Source: Brevibacillus laterosporus (GTDB taxonomy: Bacteria; Bacillota; Bacilli; Brevibacillales; Brevibacillaceae). From it: a DNA stretch of 64,000 bases. The stretch covers positions 3,218,001-3,282,000 of the forward strand of contig CP033464.1 of NCBI GenBank assembly GCA_007833815.1, written 5' to 3'. The notes under the pieces were generated by a model. It was not told where the DNA came from. It made no database searches and saw nothing but the letters and a program-made list of their open reading frames with translations. Position 1 is the stretch's first letter. Every line of letters starts with the position of its first letter. This document shows, piece by piece, positions 53,625 through 62,403 of the stretch. A program made the translations under genes and the position numbers.

Positions 53625-54557
53625 ATGACCGCAAAGCGATTCAACCTATGGATAGCTATTTGTATAGGCATGATGATTCTTGCATTTTCCCAAACAGTAG
53701 AAGCAAGTCGACCTATTGCGATTTTGCACACACTACAGAATATCGAAGATCCTGATGCTGTAGAACAGGAGGAAGATTTCGTTGGATTGACCACGACTTT
53801 TTTCTCCTTACCAGAAGGCGAGAGTACTCTTATTCGATTTCCTACCGGTAAAACAATGTTGGTTGACACCGGGAGCGAGCGAGATACAGAAAAATTGGTT
53901 TCCTTGCTACTTGAACGACATATTACAAAAGTAGATTACCTATTATTGACAAACGATTTACCAACCCATATTGGTGGCTATGAGAAGTTAGCAGAGAAGA
54001 TTCAATTTGATAAGATTTACATGTCAAAATTGACAGCGTTGGCAATTCACAGTAATATCCATATATCTAGGGAAAAGCAAGTTGTGTATGTAAACGAAAA
54101 AGATCAGTTATTAGAGGGGAAAGATGTGGTGATCACGTTTTTACATCCCAGCGAAAATCTGTTTTTGTCACCACAGGATAACTCGCTCGTTTTTTGTCTG
54201 ACACAGGGAGAGCTTCAATTTTTATTTACCAGTGCCATCAATGAAAAAGCAGAAGAGCGTTTATTATCAAAGTATCCCTCTCTATTACCCGCAGAGATTG
54301 TAAAAGTGGCAGCACAAGGGAGCAATCAAGCCACTACACAACCTTTCTTGACAAGGGTAGATCCACAGGTTGCCGTGGTGCAAACAGGCATCTCCAGAGG
54401 GCAATGGAAAGACTCCATGCGCGAAGTATTAGAGCGCTTGGAAGAATCATGGGCGGATACCTATGTGACCAGTCGGGATGGCTCGATCACCATTCTCTCT
54501 AACGGACAAGATTATAAGGTTCTAAAGGCAGTCAAGACCTCTACACGTGATAGATAA
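53625..54557 (+). CDS. secreted ComEC-like metallo-beta-lactamase-fold protein lacking metal ligands
   Basis: 310 aa. Signal peptide in residues 1-27 (IAICIGMMILAFSQTVEA). The soluble part resembles the extracellular beta-lactamase-fold domain of ComEC (TLIRFPTGKTMLVDTGSE, KVDYLLLTND). But the HxHxDH zinc motif that should follow reads NDLPTH before IGG, leaving only the last histidine. It is therefore probably non-catalytic. The ribosome site AGGAGGAAGG is strong. It stands between dinG and rex; no partner is apparent. Confidence 0.7.
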   Translation: MTAKRFNLWIAICIGMMILAFSQTVEASRPIAILHTLQNIEDPDAVEQEEDFVGLTTTFFSLPEGESTLIRFPTGKTMLVDTGSERDTEKLVSLLLERHITKVDYLLLTNDLPTHIGGYEKLAEKIQFDKIYMSKLTALAIHSNIHISREKQVVYVNEKDQLLEGKDVVITFLHPSENLFLSPQDNSLVFCLTQGELQFLFTSAINEKAEERLLSKYPSLLPAEIVKVAAQGSNQATTQPFLTRVDPQVAVVQTGISRGQWKDSMREVLERLEESWADTYVTSRDGSITILSNGQDYKVLKAVKTSTRDR

Positions 54558-54577
54558 CGAAGTTAGGAGTGCAATTT

Positions 54578-55201
54578 ATGGGGAAAGTACCAAAAATTTC
54601 TGAAGCGGTCGTTCGCCGTCTGCCGATCTATTTGCGATATTTAACAAACTTACAGGAATTACAAGTTAAAACCGTGTCCTCCCAACAAATGGGCAAAACA
54701 ATGGACATTAACCCGGCCCAGATTCGAAAAGATTTATCTGCATTCGGTGATTTTGGGAAAAAAGGAATTGGGTATGACGTAGATTATTTGATTGAAAAGA
54801 TTCGTCATATATTAAAATTGGATCAAGTCATTCATGTAGCGTTGGTGGGAGCCGGTAACTTGGGACAAGCCATTTCTAATTACAATGTGTATTTAAAAGA
54901 TAATATGAAAATTGTTTCCATTTTTGATGCAGACCCGCATAAAATAGGCAAAGATTTAGGCGGATTGGTCATAGAACCGATTGAACAGATGGAGGCTATT
55001 ATTCAGGAAAAACAAATTCGAATGGCGATCATTACGACTCCTGCTTCCGCCGCACAAGAGGTTGCAAATAAGCTGATTGAAGCAGGAATAGAAGCGATCC
55101 TGAATTTTGCTCCAACAACTATTCGAACGGAAAAAGAAGTGAAAATTGATCATAATGATTTGACATCCAGTTTGCAAAGTTTAGCTTACTATTTAAATTA
55201 A
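54578..55201 (+). CDS. rex: redox-sensing transcriptional repressor
   Basis: 207 aa. N-terminal winged helix (KISEAVVRRLPIYLRYL, ... INPAQIRKDLSAFGDFGKKG), then a Rossmann domain with VALVGAGNLGQAI that reads the NADH/NAD+ ratio, and a swapped C-terminal helix. Rex represses anaerobic and respiratory genes until NADH rises. ATG at 54578 follows TTAGGAG. No clear Rex operator was found within the window. Confidence 0.95.
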   Translation: MGKVPKISEAVVRRLPIYLRYLTNLQELQVKTVSSQQMGKTMDINPAQIRKDLSAFGDFGKKGIGYDVDYLIEKIRHILKLDQVIHVALVGAGNLGQAISNYNVYLKDNMKIVSIFDADPHKIGKDLGGLVIEPIEQMEAIIQEKQIRMAIITTPASAAQEVANKLIEAGIEAILNFAPTTIRTEKEVKIDHNDLTSSLQSLAYYLN

Positions 55202-55237
55202 TCAATAATAAACAGAAAAAGAGGAGTGTCGACGTTG

Positions 55238-56530
55238 ATGAAAATCATTACCAATGCAACCGTAATTACTGTAAATGAACAAAACGAGGTTATTTATAAT
55301 GGAGCGGTTGGCTTTGACGGGGGAAAAATTACATATGTAGGTAAGACACCAGATGATTTATCAGCGTACAGCGAAGTCATTGACGGAACGAACAAATATC
55401 TAATGCCTGGATTAATTAATACACATGGTCATGTGGGCATGTCCTTACTACGTGGATTTGCAGATGATCTACCTTTGAAGCAATGGCTTGAAGAAAAAAT
55501 GTGGCCGATGGAAGGTCAATTCACGGCAGAGCATGTGAAATGGGGTACAGCTATTTCTATTATCGAGATGATCCGTACAGGTACAACTACCTTTGTAGAT
55601 ATGTACGATCACATGGATACAGTAGCCCAAGAAGTAGAAGCATCTGGTATGCGTGGTGTATTATGCCGAGGAGTGATTGGTTTTTGCTCGGAAGAAGAGC
55701 GTCAGCAAAAATTACAAGAAGCGGCATCATTCGCAGTGCGTTGGAACGGTGCAGCTAACGGTCGTATCCACACGATGATGTCACCGCATGCTCCATATAC
55801 GTGCTCTCCTGAGTACATCCAACAAATCTTAGAAAAAGCTATTGAACTAAATGTTCCCTTACATATTCACATGTCTGAATCTAAAGCAGAAGTAGCACAG
55901 AATGAGCAGGATTACGGTGTACGTCCAGTTGCTCACTTAGAAAATCTAGGTGTGTTTAATCACCCTACATTAGTTGCACATGCTGTACATTTAACAGATG
56001 AAGAGATTGATACGTTGGCAAAATATGACGTAAAAGTGGCACATAACCCAATTAGTAATTTAAAACTGGCTAGTGGTGTAGCACGGGTGCCTGAGATGCT
56101 TGCGAAAGGTGTTTGTGTAAGTTTAGCAACCGATAGTTCTGCTAGTAACAATAACCTGAACCTATTCGAAGAGTTAAAATTAGCAGCTATCCTTCATAAA
56201 GGTGTTTCCTTCGATCCAGAAGTAGTCCCAGCAGAAGAGGCACTTCGTATGGCAACTCGCTATGCGGCAGATGCTGTGTTCCAAAAAGATAGCTTAGGGT
56301 CTCTAGAAGAAGGTAAAAAAGCAGATATGATCATGTTGAATGCTGCACAAGCTCACTACCATCCTGCAAATGACCCTATTTCTCATGTTGTATATGCAGC
56401 GAATGGCTATGATGTAACAGATACAATTGTTGATGGTCAATTCTTAATGAAAGATAAAGAGCTGATTACAATGGATGAACAAAAAGCAATTGATGAAGTG
56501 AACCGTGTGTTTGCATCATTAAATCAATAA
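55238..56530 (+). CDS. mtaD: 5-methylthioadenosine/S-adenosylhomocysteine deaminase family protein
   Basis: 430 aa from ATG 55238; TTG 55235 has a better distance to GAGGAG. Metal ligands: PGLINTHGHVGMSLLRG (HxH), LHIHMSESKAE (His), VAHAVHL (His) and ATDSSASNN (Asp). The family deaminates MTA or SAH. Members of this amidohydrolase group also act as aminofutalosine deaminase, and with mqnA in this window that is an alternative role. Confidence 0.88.
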   Translation: MKIITNATVITVNEQNEVIYNGAVGFDGGKITYVGKTPDDLSAYSEVIDGTNKYLMPGLINTHGHVGMSLLRGFADDLPLKQWLEEKMWPMEGQFTAEHVKWGTAISIIEMIRTGTTTFVDMYDHMDTVAQEVEASGMRGVLCRGVIGFCSEEERQQKLQEAASFAVRWNGAANGRIHTMMSPHAPYTCSPEYIQQILEKAIELNVPLHIHMSESKAEVAQNEQDYGVRPVAHLENLGVFNHPTLVAHAVHLTDEEIDTLAKYDVKVAHNPISNLKLASGVARVPEMLAKGVCVSLATDSSASNNNLNLFEELKLAAILHKGVSFDPEVVPAEEALRMATRYAADAVFQKDSLGSLEEGKKADMIMLNAAQAHYHPANDPISHVVYAANGYDVTDTIVDGQFLMKDKELITMDEQKAIDEVNRVFASLNQ

Positions 56531-56561
56531 ATATAAAAGATCCCCATTAATATGAAAAGGA

Positions 56562-56590
56562 CTCCTGCCAGAATGTTCATACGGCAGGAG
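56562..56590 (-). terminator. hairpin between mtaD and the reverse-strand small ORF
   Basis: CTCCTGCC/GGCAGGAG with a 13-nt loop; on the reverse strand it is followed by TCCTTTTC, a weak terminator tail. The 400-bp gap up to 56934 holds otherwise only the small ORF below. Confidence 0.45.
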
Positions 56591-56623
56591 GAAGTAGTGT
56601 AGGTGTGTAGGTAGAGAAAAAAT

Positions 56624-56803
56624 TTAGTCCGTCCGTTGTATCTCTGTTTGCCAAAGATCCGTAAGTGATGTGTGGCGAACAGAGAGAGAAGCGGTAGGTG
56701 GCAAGGTACGCAGCGGTGAGGCCAGACCTACCCAGGATGCATATAAATCGTGCTGTGCCCCGTCCTGTTCAGGAAGAGAAGGGCTCCTGTCGGTTTGTTT
56801 CAC
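56624..56803 (-). CDS. small uncharacterised protein, 59 aa
   Basis: Begins at GTG 56803, five bases after an excellent AAGGAGGTGAGC ribosome site on the reverse strand, and reads MKQTDRSPSLPEQDGAQHDL. It is hydrophilic with no membrane segment and no recognised family. It is followed by a hairpin with a weak T-tail. The ribosome site is the main support. Confidence 0.5.
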   Translation of the reverse strand: MKQTDRSPSLPEQDGAQHDLYASWVGLASPLRTLPPTASLSVRHTSLTDLWQTEIQRTD

Positions 56804-56933
56804 ACGCTCACCTCCTTGTGGTGTACTGATAGTATGGCTCCTTATCAAGACTCTATAATTAGTAAGTTTTCCACATGGTTCTAAATCCTTCTTGTACTTC
56901 ATATGTTAGGAGATACAAAAGGGAGGGATACCC

Positions 56934-57638
56934 ATGTACATAAAGCAACGGTATCTTTGGTTGCTGTTTCCAGTATTAGTATGCCTATTTGGCGTGGGAG
57001 CTTTACTGGGACAAGTAACAGATAAGCAATCCTTGGCGGAAGAAAACAGTACGGAGTCTTTTGCTAGGAGTAGCTGGAATACTGATCAAAATAACACCAA
57101 TCTGAAACAACTGATTGATCAATTATTTGTAGAGAAAACAACTCCATTTGGAGTAAAAATACAGAACCAAACTTTTTCAGGAAGCTATCGAGGAAATCAT
57201 TTTGAATTGTCAGGAGCATTGCATGGGAAAAAAGTAAAGATTGAACGTAACAATCGAGGTACTTCGCTCGTCATAGATAATGACCAGCAAGAGCTATATG
57301 TATTACCCTATGCATTGTATACACCATCTGAGCATGCTTCGCTATTAAAAGGTCAACTTCAACAGCTACAGCCTGTCCCCCTCATTTCAAGGGATGAAGC
57401 AGGTTTGCAAGGTTATAGCGTTATGCTTCAGCCTGAAAAGGTGAAAGAGCTTCTGAAAGTATGGTTGGGACCTAGTTTCCCTGCTGAAAAAGAGCTCATT
57501 CAATTGCAACAATCAACAACCATCAAGTATCAATTGTGGTATGATGATGCTAGAAAACAGTTGAAGCGTATGGTCGTCTTGCTTCAGGTGAAAAACCAGA
57601 AGGGCGATAAATCAGATCAACTGGTTTTTAATTTTTAG
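56934..57638 (+). CDS. uncharacterised membrane-anchored or secreted protein
   Basis: 234 aa. Hydrophobic residues 7-27 (YLWLLFPVLVCLFGVGALLG) form a signal or anchor; the rest is a beta-rich soluble domain (NQTFSGSYRGNHFELSG, LYVLPYALYTPSEHA) with a periplasmic-lipoprotein-like feel, but there is no lipobox. Strong ribosome site GGGAGGG. It is 18 bp ahead of the YpmB-like gene and likely co-transcribed. Not recognised. Confidence 0.65.
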   Translation: MYIKQRYLWLLFPVLVCLFGVGALLGQVTDKQSLAEENSTESFARSSWNTDQNNTNLKQLIDQLFVEKTTPFGVKIQNQTFSGSYRGNHFELSGALHGKKVKIERNNRGTSLVIDNDQQELYVLPYALYTPSEHASLLKGQLQQLQPVPLISRDEAGLQGYSVMLQPEKVKELLKVWLGPSFPAEKELIQLQQSTTIKYQLWYDDARKQLKRMVVLLQVKNQKGDKSDQLVFNF

Positions 57639-57656
57639 GGAAGTAGGAGAATCATT

Positions 57657-58139
57657 GTGTGGAAACGCATCTTGATCATTTCAGCATGCGTGCTTGTTGT
57701 GTTAGGCGCATCTCTGTACCAGCTACTTTCCAGCTTATTGTCCGAGCGTCACACGTTAGAAGCAGAGGCAAGAGCATTAGTAGCAGAAAAAACAAACATT
57801 GCTGAGATTGATACGATTGAAGAATATCGAGGACGGGAAGCATATACCGTCGTTACTGGAAAAAATAAGGTAGGAACCCCTGTAGTGGCTTGGTTTAGCA
57901 AAGATCACGTTACGTTTGATTTACTGGAAAAAGCCCTACCGCGTACTAAAGTAAAACAATTAGCTGAAACGGCCTATCCTGGAGCGAAGATTGAACGCAT
58001 CGTACCTGGTTTAGAGGGGGAGCAAAGACTCTGGGAAGTTACCTTAGTGGACAAGCAAAATCGTTACAACTACGTGTATTATGATTTTGTGACTGGTCAA
58101 AAAATTAGAGCGTATACGTTAAATATTCCGAAATCATAA
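57657..58139 (+). CDS. ypmB: YpmB-like PepSY/DUF5590 membrane-anchored protein
   Basis: 160 aa starting at GTG 57657 (GTAGGAGA upstream). One N-terminal transmembrane helix (ILIISACVLVVLGASLYQL), then a domain with two PepSY-like halves (EYRGREAYTVVTGKNKVG, LWEVTLVDKQNRYNYVYYDF). In B. subtilis ypmB follows dinG and ypmA. PepSY-like domains are usually extracytoplasmic and may restrain proteases; the role here is unknown. Confidence 0.75.
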   Translation: MWKRILIISACVLVVLGASLYQLLSSLLSERHTLEAEARALVAEKTNIAEIDTIEEYRGREAYTVVTGKNKVGTPVVAWFSKDHVTFDLLEKALPRTKVKQLAETAYPGAKIERIVPGLEGEQRLWEVTLVDKQNRYNYVYYDFVTGQKIRAYTLNIPKS

Positions 58140-58144
58140 GACGA

Positions 58145-58171
58145 CCCGTTCCTTTGGAAAGGGTTTTCTTT
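58145..58171 (+). terminator. weak terminator after the YpmB-like gene
   Basis: ACCC-g-TTCC/GGAA-a-GGGT followed by TTTTC. Confidence 0.5.
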
Positions 58172-58366
58172 CTATCTTACGATGGTCTTTATTCTGGAAT
58201 TGAAATTGGTTGTAGTTCCAGCAAATACATAGCAAAAAGATACCATAAAAATGCTATACTTGGTTTCGTAAAAGGAGCGTCGCTCGGATTAGAAGACGCT
58301 ACCAAGCAGACAACGTGAGAACAGATAGCATAAAAGTGCTACATGAACTAGGAAGGGGAGATATTG

Positions 58367-58897
58367 TTGAAATTACGTAAAGTACCTATGTTACTCTCAT
58401 TGGTTGCTGCACTGTCACTCCTCTTTGGCGGTTGGTTTTTATACCAAAAGATGCAGATAGAAAGTCCATTGCGTGAGCAGGCAGAAAAACTAACATCAGC
58501 TACATTGGTTGATTTCCAGATGAAAAAAGATCGCATTGACATAAAGCTACAAGTGACAAAACCAGAAACGTTTGTGGAAGAGTATCCCGAGCTTTTAAAA
58601 ACACTCCAAACCTATGCACGGGGAAAGGCTTTTGATATAATGCTTACCAATCAGGCTGATTCACTCAAGCTGGTTTGGAAAGAGGGCTTGTTTGGATTAA
58701 CCGAAGCAATTGAAGGTAAAGAGTACAGCAAAATTCCCACCATACTTACCCAAATGAAAAATCTTTACAAGCTTGACGAGGCATATGGTCGCATTGATGA
58801 AACAAATGTGTATATTTTTTTGAAGCGAGGAACTGATGAGTATTACCAAGTAATTCCTCGTAAACAGTCAACAAGCGAGGTGGTAAACCGTGAGTAG
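58367..58897 (+). CDS. membrane-anchored protein preceding the FtsH-like gene
   Basis: 176 aa from TTG 58367 (GGGGAG six bases before; TTG 58364 is one codon earlier). One N-terminal transmembrane segment (MLLSLVAALSLLFGGWFLY) and an extracytoplasmic mixed alpha/beta domain. It overlaps the FtsH-like gene by 8 bp, so the two are translationally coupled and may act together, for instance as protease and adaptor or substrate recogniser. Family not recognised. Confidence 0.65.
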   Translation: MKLRKVPMLLSLVAALSLLFGGWFLYQKMQIESPLREQAEKLTSATLVDFQMKKDRIDIKLQVTKPETFVEEYPELLKTLQTYARGKAFDIMLTNQADSLKLVWKEGLFGLTEAIEGKEYSKIPTILTQMKNLYKLDEAYGRIDETNVYIFLKRGTDEYYQVIPRKQSTSEVVNRE

Positions 58898-60386
58898 AGA
58901 GATATTGTATGGTGTAGTGCCAGCGGTTATCGTTTTCTTGCTGTTTCTGGGCATTAATATTGGACCATTTTTGCTATTTGGGGCCATTTTAGTAGGTACG
59001 TACTTCTTGTTTTCCAAACAAGGTGGCATGCAGTTTGGTTCAGGAAAAAGTAAAAGTGGCAGTCAAGTTGTGAAAAAATCCAATATTACCTTTGCCGATA
59101 TCGGAGGACAGCAACGGGCAAAAAAAGAAATAAAAGAAGCCCTAGATTTTTTATTGCATAAGGATGCGATTGCTCAATACGGGATTCGTCCATTAAAAGG
59201 TGTTCTGTTGACAGGACCTCCTGGAACAGGTAAAACGTTAATGGCAAAAGCTGCAGCCAATTACACAAACTCTGCGTTTGTTGCCGCTTCAGGCTCACAA
59301 TTTGTAGAGATGTATGTAGGGGTTGGGGCGCAGCGTGTACGCGATTTATTTAAAGAAGTGCGTGCGTTAGCTGAGAAAAACAATCAAGATAGCGGGATTA
59401 TTTTTATTGACGAAATTGATGTTATCGGTGGAAAGCGGGATGGTCAGCAACAACGAGAATATGATCAAACCTTAAACCAACTGTTGACTGAAATGGACGG
59501 TATGGCAACAAGTGAAAAACCGCGCATACTCATCATGGCGGCAACGAACCGTAAAGACATGCTGGATGCTGCATTATTGCGTCCTGGTCGTTTTGATCGA
59601 CACATTCAGGTTGATTTGCCAGATAAGCCAGCCCGTGAACAAATTTTAACCATTCACACGGAAAATAAACCACTCGCACTTGATGTAAAATTAGAGAAAG
59701 TGGCGCAAGAGACATTCGGTTTTTCTGGTGCCCAACTAGAAAGTGTTTGCAATGAAGCTGCCATTTACGCGATGCGTGACAAAACAGATAAAGTAATGCA
59801 AAGTCATTTCTCGCTTGCCATAGATAAGGTTATGATGGGGGAAATGACGGATCGCGAGGCACCACAGGAAGAAAAAGAACGGGTAGCGATTCATGAATTG
59901 GGACATGCTATTGTAAGTGAGCGAGTACGTCCAGGCTCTGTGTCCCAGGTAACATTAACCCCTCGGGGACAAGCATTAGGTTATGTTCGTCAAAACCCGA
60001 TGGATGATCACTACCTATATACCCGTGATTATATGGAAGGGCAGATTATGGTCTGTCTGGCGGGCGCAATCTCCGAAGAAATTTATTATGGTGGACGCAG
60101 TACAGGATCTAAGAATGATTTTGAACAAGCACTACAAATGGCGCAAGAGATTGTCCAAAGCGGAATGTCCAAATTAGGGATTATTAATATGCAATATGTG
60201 GATAAAAACGCAGTTCATCAAGAAGTGCATTCCATTATTGAAGGATTACTTGAAAAAACAAGTTCTTTGTTGAGTGAACACGATACAGTTTATCGCTATA
60301 GCCTACAGGTGTTGTTGGAGGCTGAAGTATTAAGCGGTGATCAATTTCGTGAGAAGCTGGCAGAATTAGATACAGTTGTTGCCTGA
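58890..60386 (+). CDS. FtsH-like membrane AAA+ zinc metalloprotease (short paralogue)
   Basis: 498 aa. Two close transmembrane segments in residues 5-42 without the large external domain of housekeeping FtsH. The AAA module has Walker A GPPGTGKT, pore loop FVEMYVGVGAQRVRD, Walker B IIFIDEID and arginine fingers in RPGRFDRH. The peptidase has HELGH and a third-ligand Asp in KNDFEQA. All catalytic residues are present, so it should be an active ATP-dependent protease. At about 500 aa it is shorter than FtsH (about 640). Confidence 0.88.
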   Translation: MSREILYGVVPAVIVFLLFLGINIGPFLLFGAILVGTYFLFSKQGGMQFGSGKSKSGSQVVKKSNITFADIGGQQRAKKEIKEALDFLLHKDAIAQYGIRPLKGVLLTGPPGTGKTLMAKAAANYTNSAFVAASGSQFVEMYVGVGAQRVRDLFKEVRALAEKNNQDSGIIFIDEIDVIGGKRDGQQQREYDQTLNQLLTEMDGMATSEKPRILIMAATNRKDMLDAALLRPGRFDRHIQVDLPDKPAREQILTIHTENKPLALDVKLEKVAQETFGFSGAQLESVCNEAAIYAMRDKTDKVMQSHFSLAIDKVMMGEMTDREAPQEEKERVAIHELGHAIVSERVRPGSVSQVTLTPRGQALGYVRQNPMDDHYLYTRDYMEGQIMVCLAGAISEEIYYGGRSTGSKNDFEQALQMAQEIVQSGMSKLGIINMQYVDKNAVHQEVHSIIEGLLEKTSSLLSEHDTVYRYSLQVLLEAEVLSGDQFREKLAELDTVVA

Positions 60387-60388
60387 TC

Positions 60389-60417
60389 ACCGATGGATTT
60401 TTTCCATCGGTTTTTTC
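60389..60417 (+). terminator. terminator of the FtsH-like gene
   Basis: ACCGATGGA/TCCATCGGT with a TTTTT loop and a T6 tail. Confidence 0.92.
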
Positions 60418-60461
60418 CTTTTTGTCGAACAAAAAAAGAATGCCCATGTTTCTCTTTCCTA

Positions 60462-60470
60462 CATAGAATA
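60462..60470 (+). promoter_or_regulatory. possible sigma-K -10 element
   Basis: CATAGAATA fits the CATAnnnTA consensus of mother-cell sigma-K, 33 bp ahead of the lysine-rich gene. The -35 side is not convincing. Confidence 0.3.
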
Positions 60471-60502
60471 TTGTATCAAAGACATAAAGAAAGGAAACGA
60501 GC

Positions 60503-61558
60503 ATGACTAAACAAACCCCAAAAAAGCTAAAGAATCTAAAGAATGTAAAGAATCTAAAGAGAAAAAACAGAGCTCTTCTAGAGCTAGATGCTCTGGATAC
60601 AGCATTGCGCAAAAAATGGATTGATGACAGTTCAGATATCTACTACCAAGAGGAAACCTCCACAGCACTGTCGGAAGATGAAATGGAAACGATGCTACAG
60701 GAGTCTTTGCAAATGTCATCCAGTGCAAGCTCCCGTCCCAAAAGAAAGCAACGTAGGGGGCGGAAAGAAAAGAGAAAGAAAAAAGAAAAGAAAAAAGAAG
60801 AGAGAAAAGCCTCTCCCTTTTCTAAGCATAATTCGTCTTACTCGCCACTTAGATTGGTAACATCGACAAATACCTCACAAAATCAGTACCAATTTATAAA
60901 AAAATATACCGAGGAGAAAAAAAACGAAAGTGATGGCTCGATATATTATAGAGTGCCATCCTTCTATGAAGAGAGCACTAGCAAGCTGGCTTTATTAAAA
61001 GAAAATAATCAGTTTTTTTCTCATCATGATCAAGGGACGCAGTATGTATGTGCAATGCCAGAAACTCTGGTCTGGTCTGATCATGATTTGCAGCCATTCT
61101 CCGTACACACGAGACATTTGCAAGATTATTTGATTACCCAAAAAAAAATCGGTGATAAGCAAATTACTTCAAATAAATTAGCAGATGGCTCGGTCACGGA
61201 AGACAAACTGGCAACTCGTAGTGTACAGAGTAATCACTTTCAGGTGTCATTGGTTCATGCTCCTCATCAGTTGGAACGAATTAAGCTGCAACAATCTGGT
61301 AAAGAAAATTTTACATTACAACAAGGTCGTGTGAGAACAACCATGACGATCGAGCTGTCAGAACCATTTCTGCAGGCGGATTACGTATTTGTAGCAACCA
61401 CGAGCGTGCCATTTTGTTTTGCCGTTGTACAGAATAAAGAGACAAATAGAATAACTGTTGAAATTGCACGCCAAATTGCTAATCAGGACGTCTCTGGACA
61501 GGTGGACTGGATTGCGGTGGGTGAAAAGGTGCAAAATCAGGGAGTTCTAGAGATTTGA
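60503..61558 (+). CDS. lysine-rich protein with fibre-like repeats, possibly spore surface
   Basis: 351 aa. The first 105 residues are highly basic (runs of K/R, for example RRGRKEKRKKKEKKK). A central part has the IGDKQITSNKLADGSVTEDK type repeat seen in tail-fibre and exosporium-like proteins, and the C-terminal 100 residues form a beta-rich domain ending VDWIAVGEKV. There is no signal peptide. The fibre-like repeat and possible sigma-K promoter hint at a spore-coat component, but this is inference. GAAAGGAAACG is the ribosome site. Confidence 0.6.
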   Translation: MTKQTPKKLKNLKNVKNLKRKNRALLELDALDTALRKKWIDDSSDIYYQEETSTALSEDEMETMLQESLQMSSSASSRPKRKQRRGRKEKRKKKEKKKEERKASPFSKHNSSYSPLRLVTSTNTSQNQYQFIKKYTEEKKNESDGSIYYRVPSFYEESTSKLALLKENNQFFSHHDQGTQYVCAMPETLVWSDHDLQPFSVHTRHLQDYLITQKKIGDKQITSNKLADGSVTEDKLATRSVQSNHFQVSLVHAPHQLERIKLQQSGKENFTLQQGRVRTTMTIELSEPFLQADYVFVATTSVPFCFAVVQNKETNRITVEIARQIANQDVSGQVDWIAVGEKVQNQGVLEI

Positions 61559-61592
61559 TAGAGCATGATAAACCAACATAAATATAATAACA

Positions 61593-61632
61593 GAGAGAAA
61601 CACCATGACCCATGGTATTTCTCTCCTCTTTT
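61593..61632. terminator. terminator between convergent genes
   Basis: GAGAGAAA-ca-CCATG pairs with CATGG-ta-TTTCTCTC (loop ACC), followed by CTCTTTTT on the plus strand; it may also serve the reverse-strand kinase. Confidence 0.8.
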
Positions 61633-62403
61633 TCACAATTGATCTCTATTAGGAAGATAAATCTCATGGTAAAACAAACGCATTAATGTTTGAAGGTGTT
61701 GTTGCTTTCTTTTGATCAAAGTGGTTACAATTTCTTTTTTTTCTGCTTCTGTTACAGGCCATGAGGCTGGAATCATGTGAACCACTTCTTCTATTAGCAA
61801 AGATGGAATGGAATAAACCACTTCCAAAGCATCCCAAAATGCTTGTTCTCTACTGACATGTTTTGCTAGCATCATATGGGTTGAACTTTTTAATAATCGG
61901 ATAGGCAGTTGTTGTAAGGTATTTGTATTCCAGTTAGGAGACCCTAAGATTTCTGCTTGGTCGATAAACCACAGTGTAGCAGAACCATCTGCTTCTTTTG
62001 TAAGAAGCACGTTTTTTTTTGTCCTATCAACATTACATAACCAGTAATCAAATACAATGAGAGGAGCGATGACTTCTGGATTATTTAGATGCTCGGGCAA
62101 AGGTTGATTCATTACATTATCGGTGTTAGGAATGTAGCGAGAGGCAAATTGTTCAGGAGTGTAGAGCAGTGGTTCTAGTAGAGCTTGTTGTTCATAAAAA
62201 GCTTGGGGAAGATGAATAATTGAGGATTGAGGAACAGGGAGATGTAAAAAACGTGCAAAACAATAACCGATCCATTCATTAAGTAATGTTTTTTCAAAGC
62301 CGGGTGTGACTGCTTTGACAACATAGCGTTGCCCATCTTCGCCCGTGATAAGATGGGCAAGCGATTTTCCTTCCAATTGTCGATGGAAACGCAATTGGCT
62401 CAT
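61633..62403 (-). CDS. HipA-like kinase-fold protein
   Basis: 256 aa. The N-terminus (DGQRYVVKAV, ATP-binding Lys) and the catalytic block FDYWLCNVDRTKKNVLL with the later WFIDQAEIL fit the HipA-like kinase domain: the N-x-D-R-x3-N catalytic loop and the metal-binding D. It starts at ATG 62403 overlapping the glycosyltransferase stop (ATGA). No HipB-type antitoxin is adjacent, so a toxin role is unlikely; CotS-type kinases of spore coats are a better analogy. Substrate unknown. Confidence 0.75.
   Translation of the reverse strand: MSQLRFHRQLEGKSLAHLITGEDGQRYVVKAVTPGFEKTLLNEWIGYCFARFLHLPVPQSSIIHLPQAFYEQQALLEPLLYTPEQFASRYIPNTDNVMNQPLPEHLNNPEVIAPLIVFDYWLCNVDRTKKNVLLTKEADGSATLWFIDQAEILGSPNWNTNTLQQLPIRLLKSSTHMMLAKHVSREQAFWDALEVVYSIPSLLIEEVVHMIPASWPVTEAEKKEIVTTLIKRKQQHLQTLMRLFYHEIYLPNRDQL

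Noticed and set aside
61633-62403. HipBA toxin-antitoxin system
   Set aside because: There is no HipB-like helix-turn-helix gene on either side, and the gene overlaps a glycosyltransferase instead.
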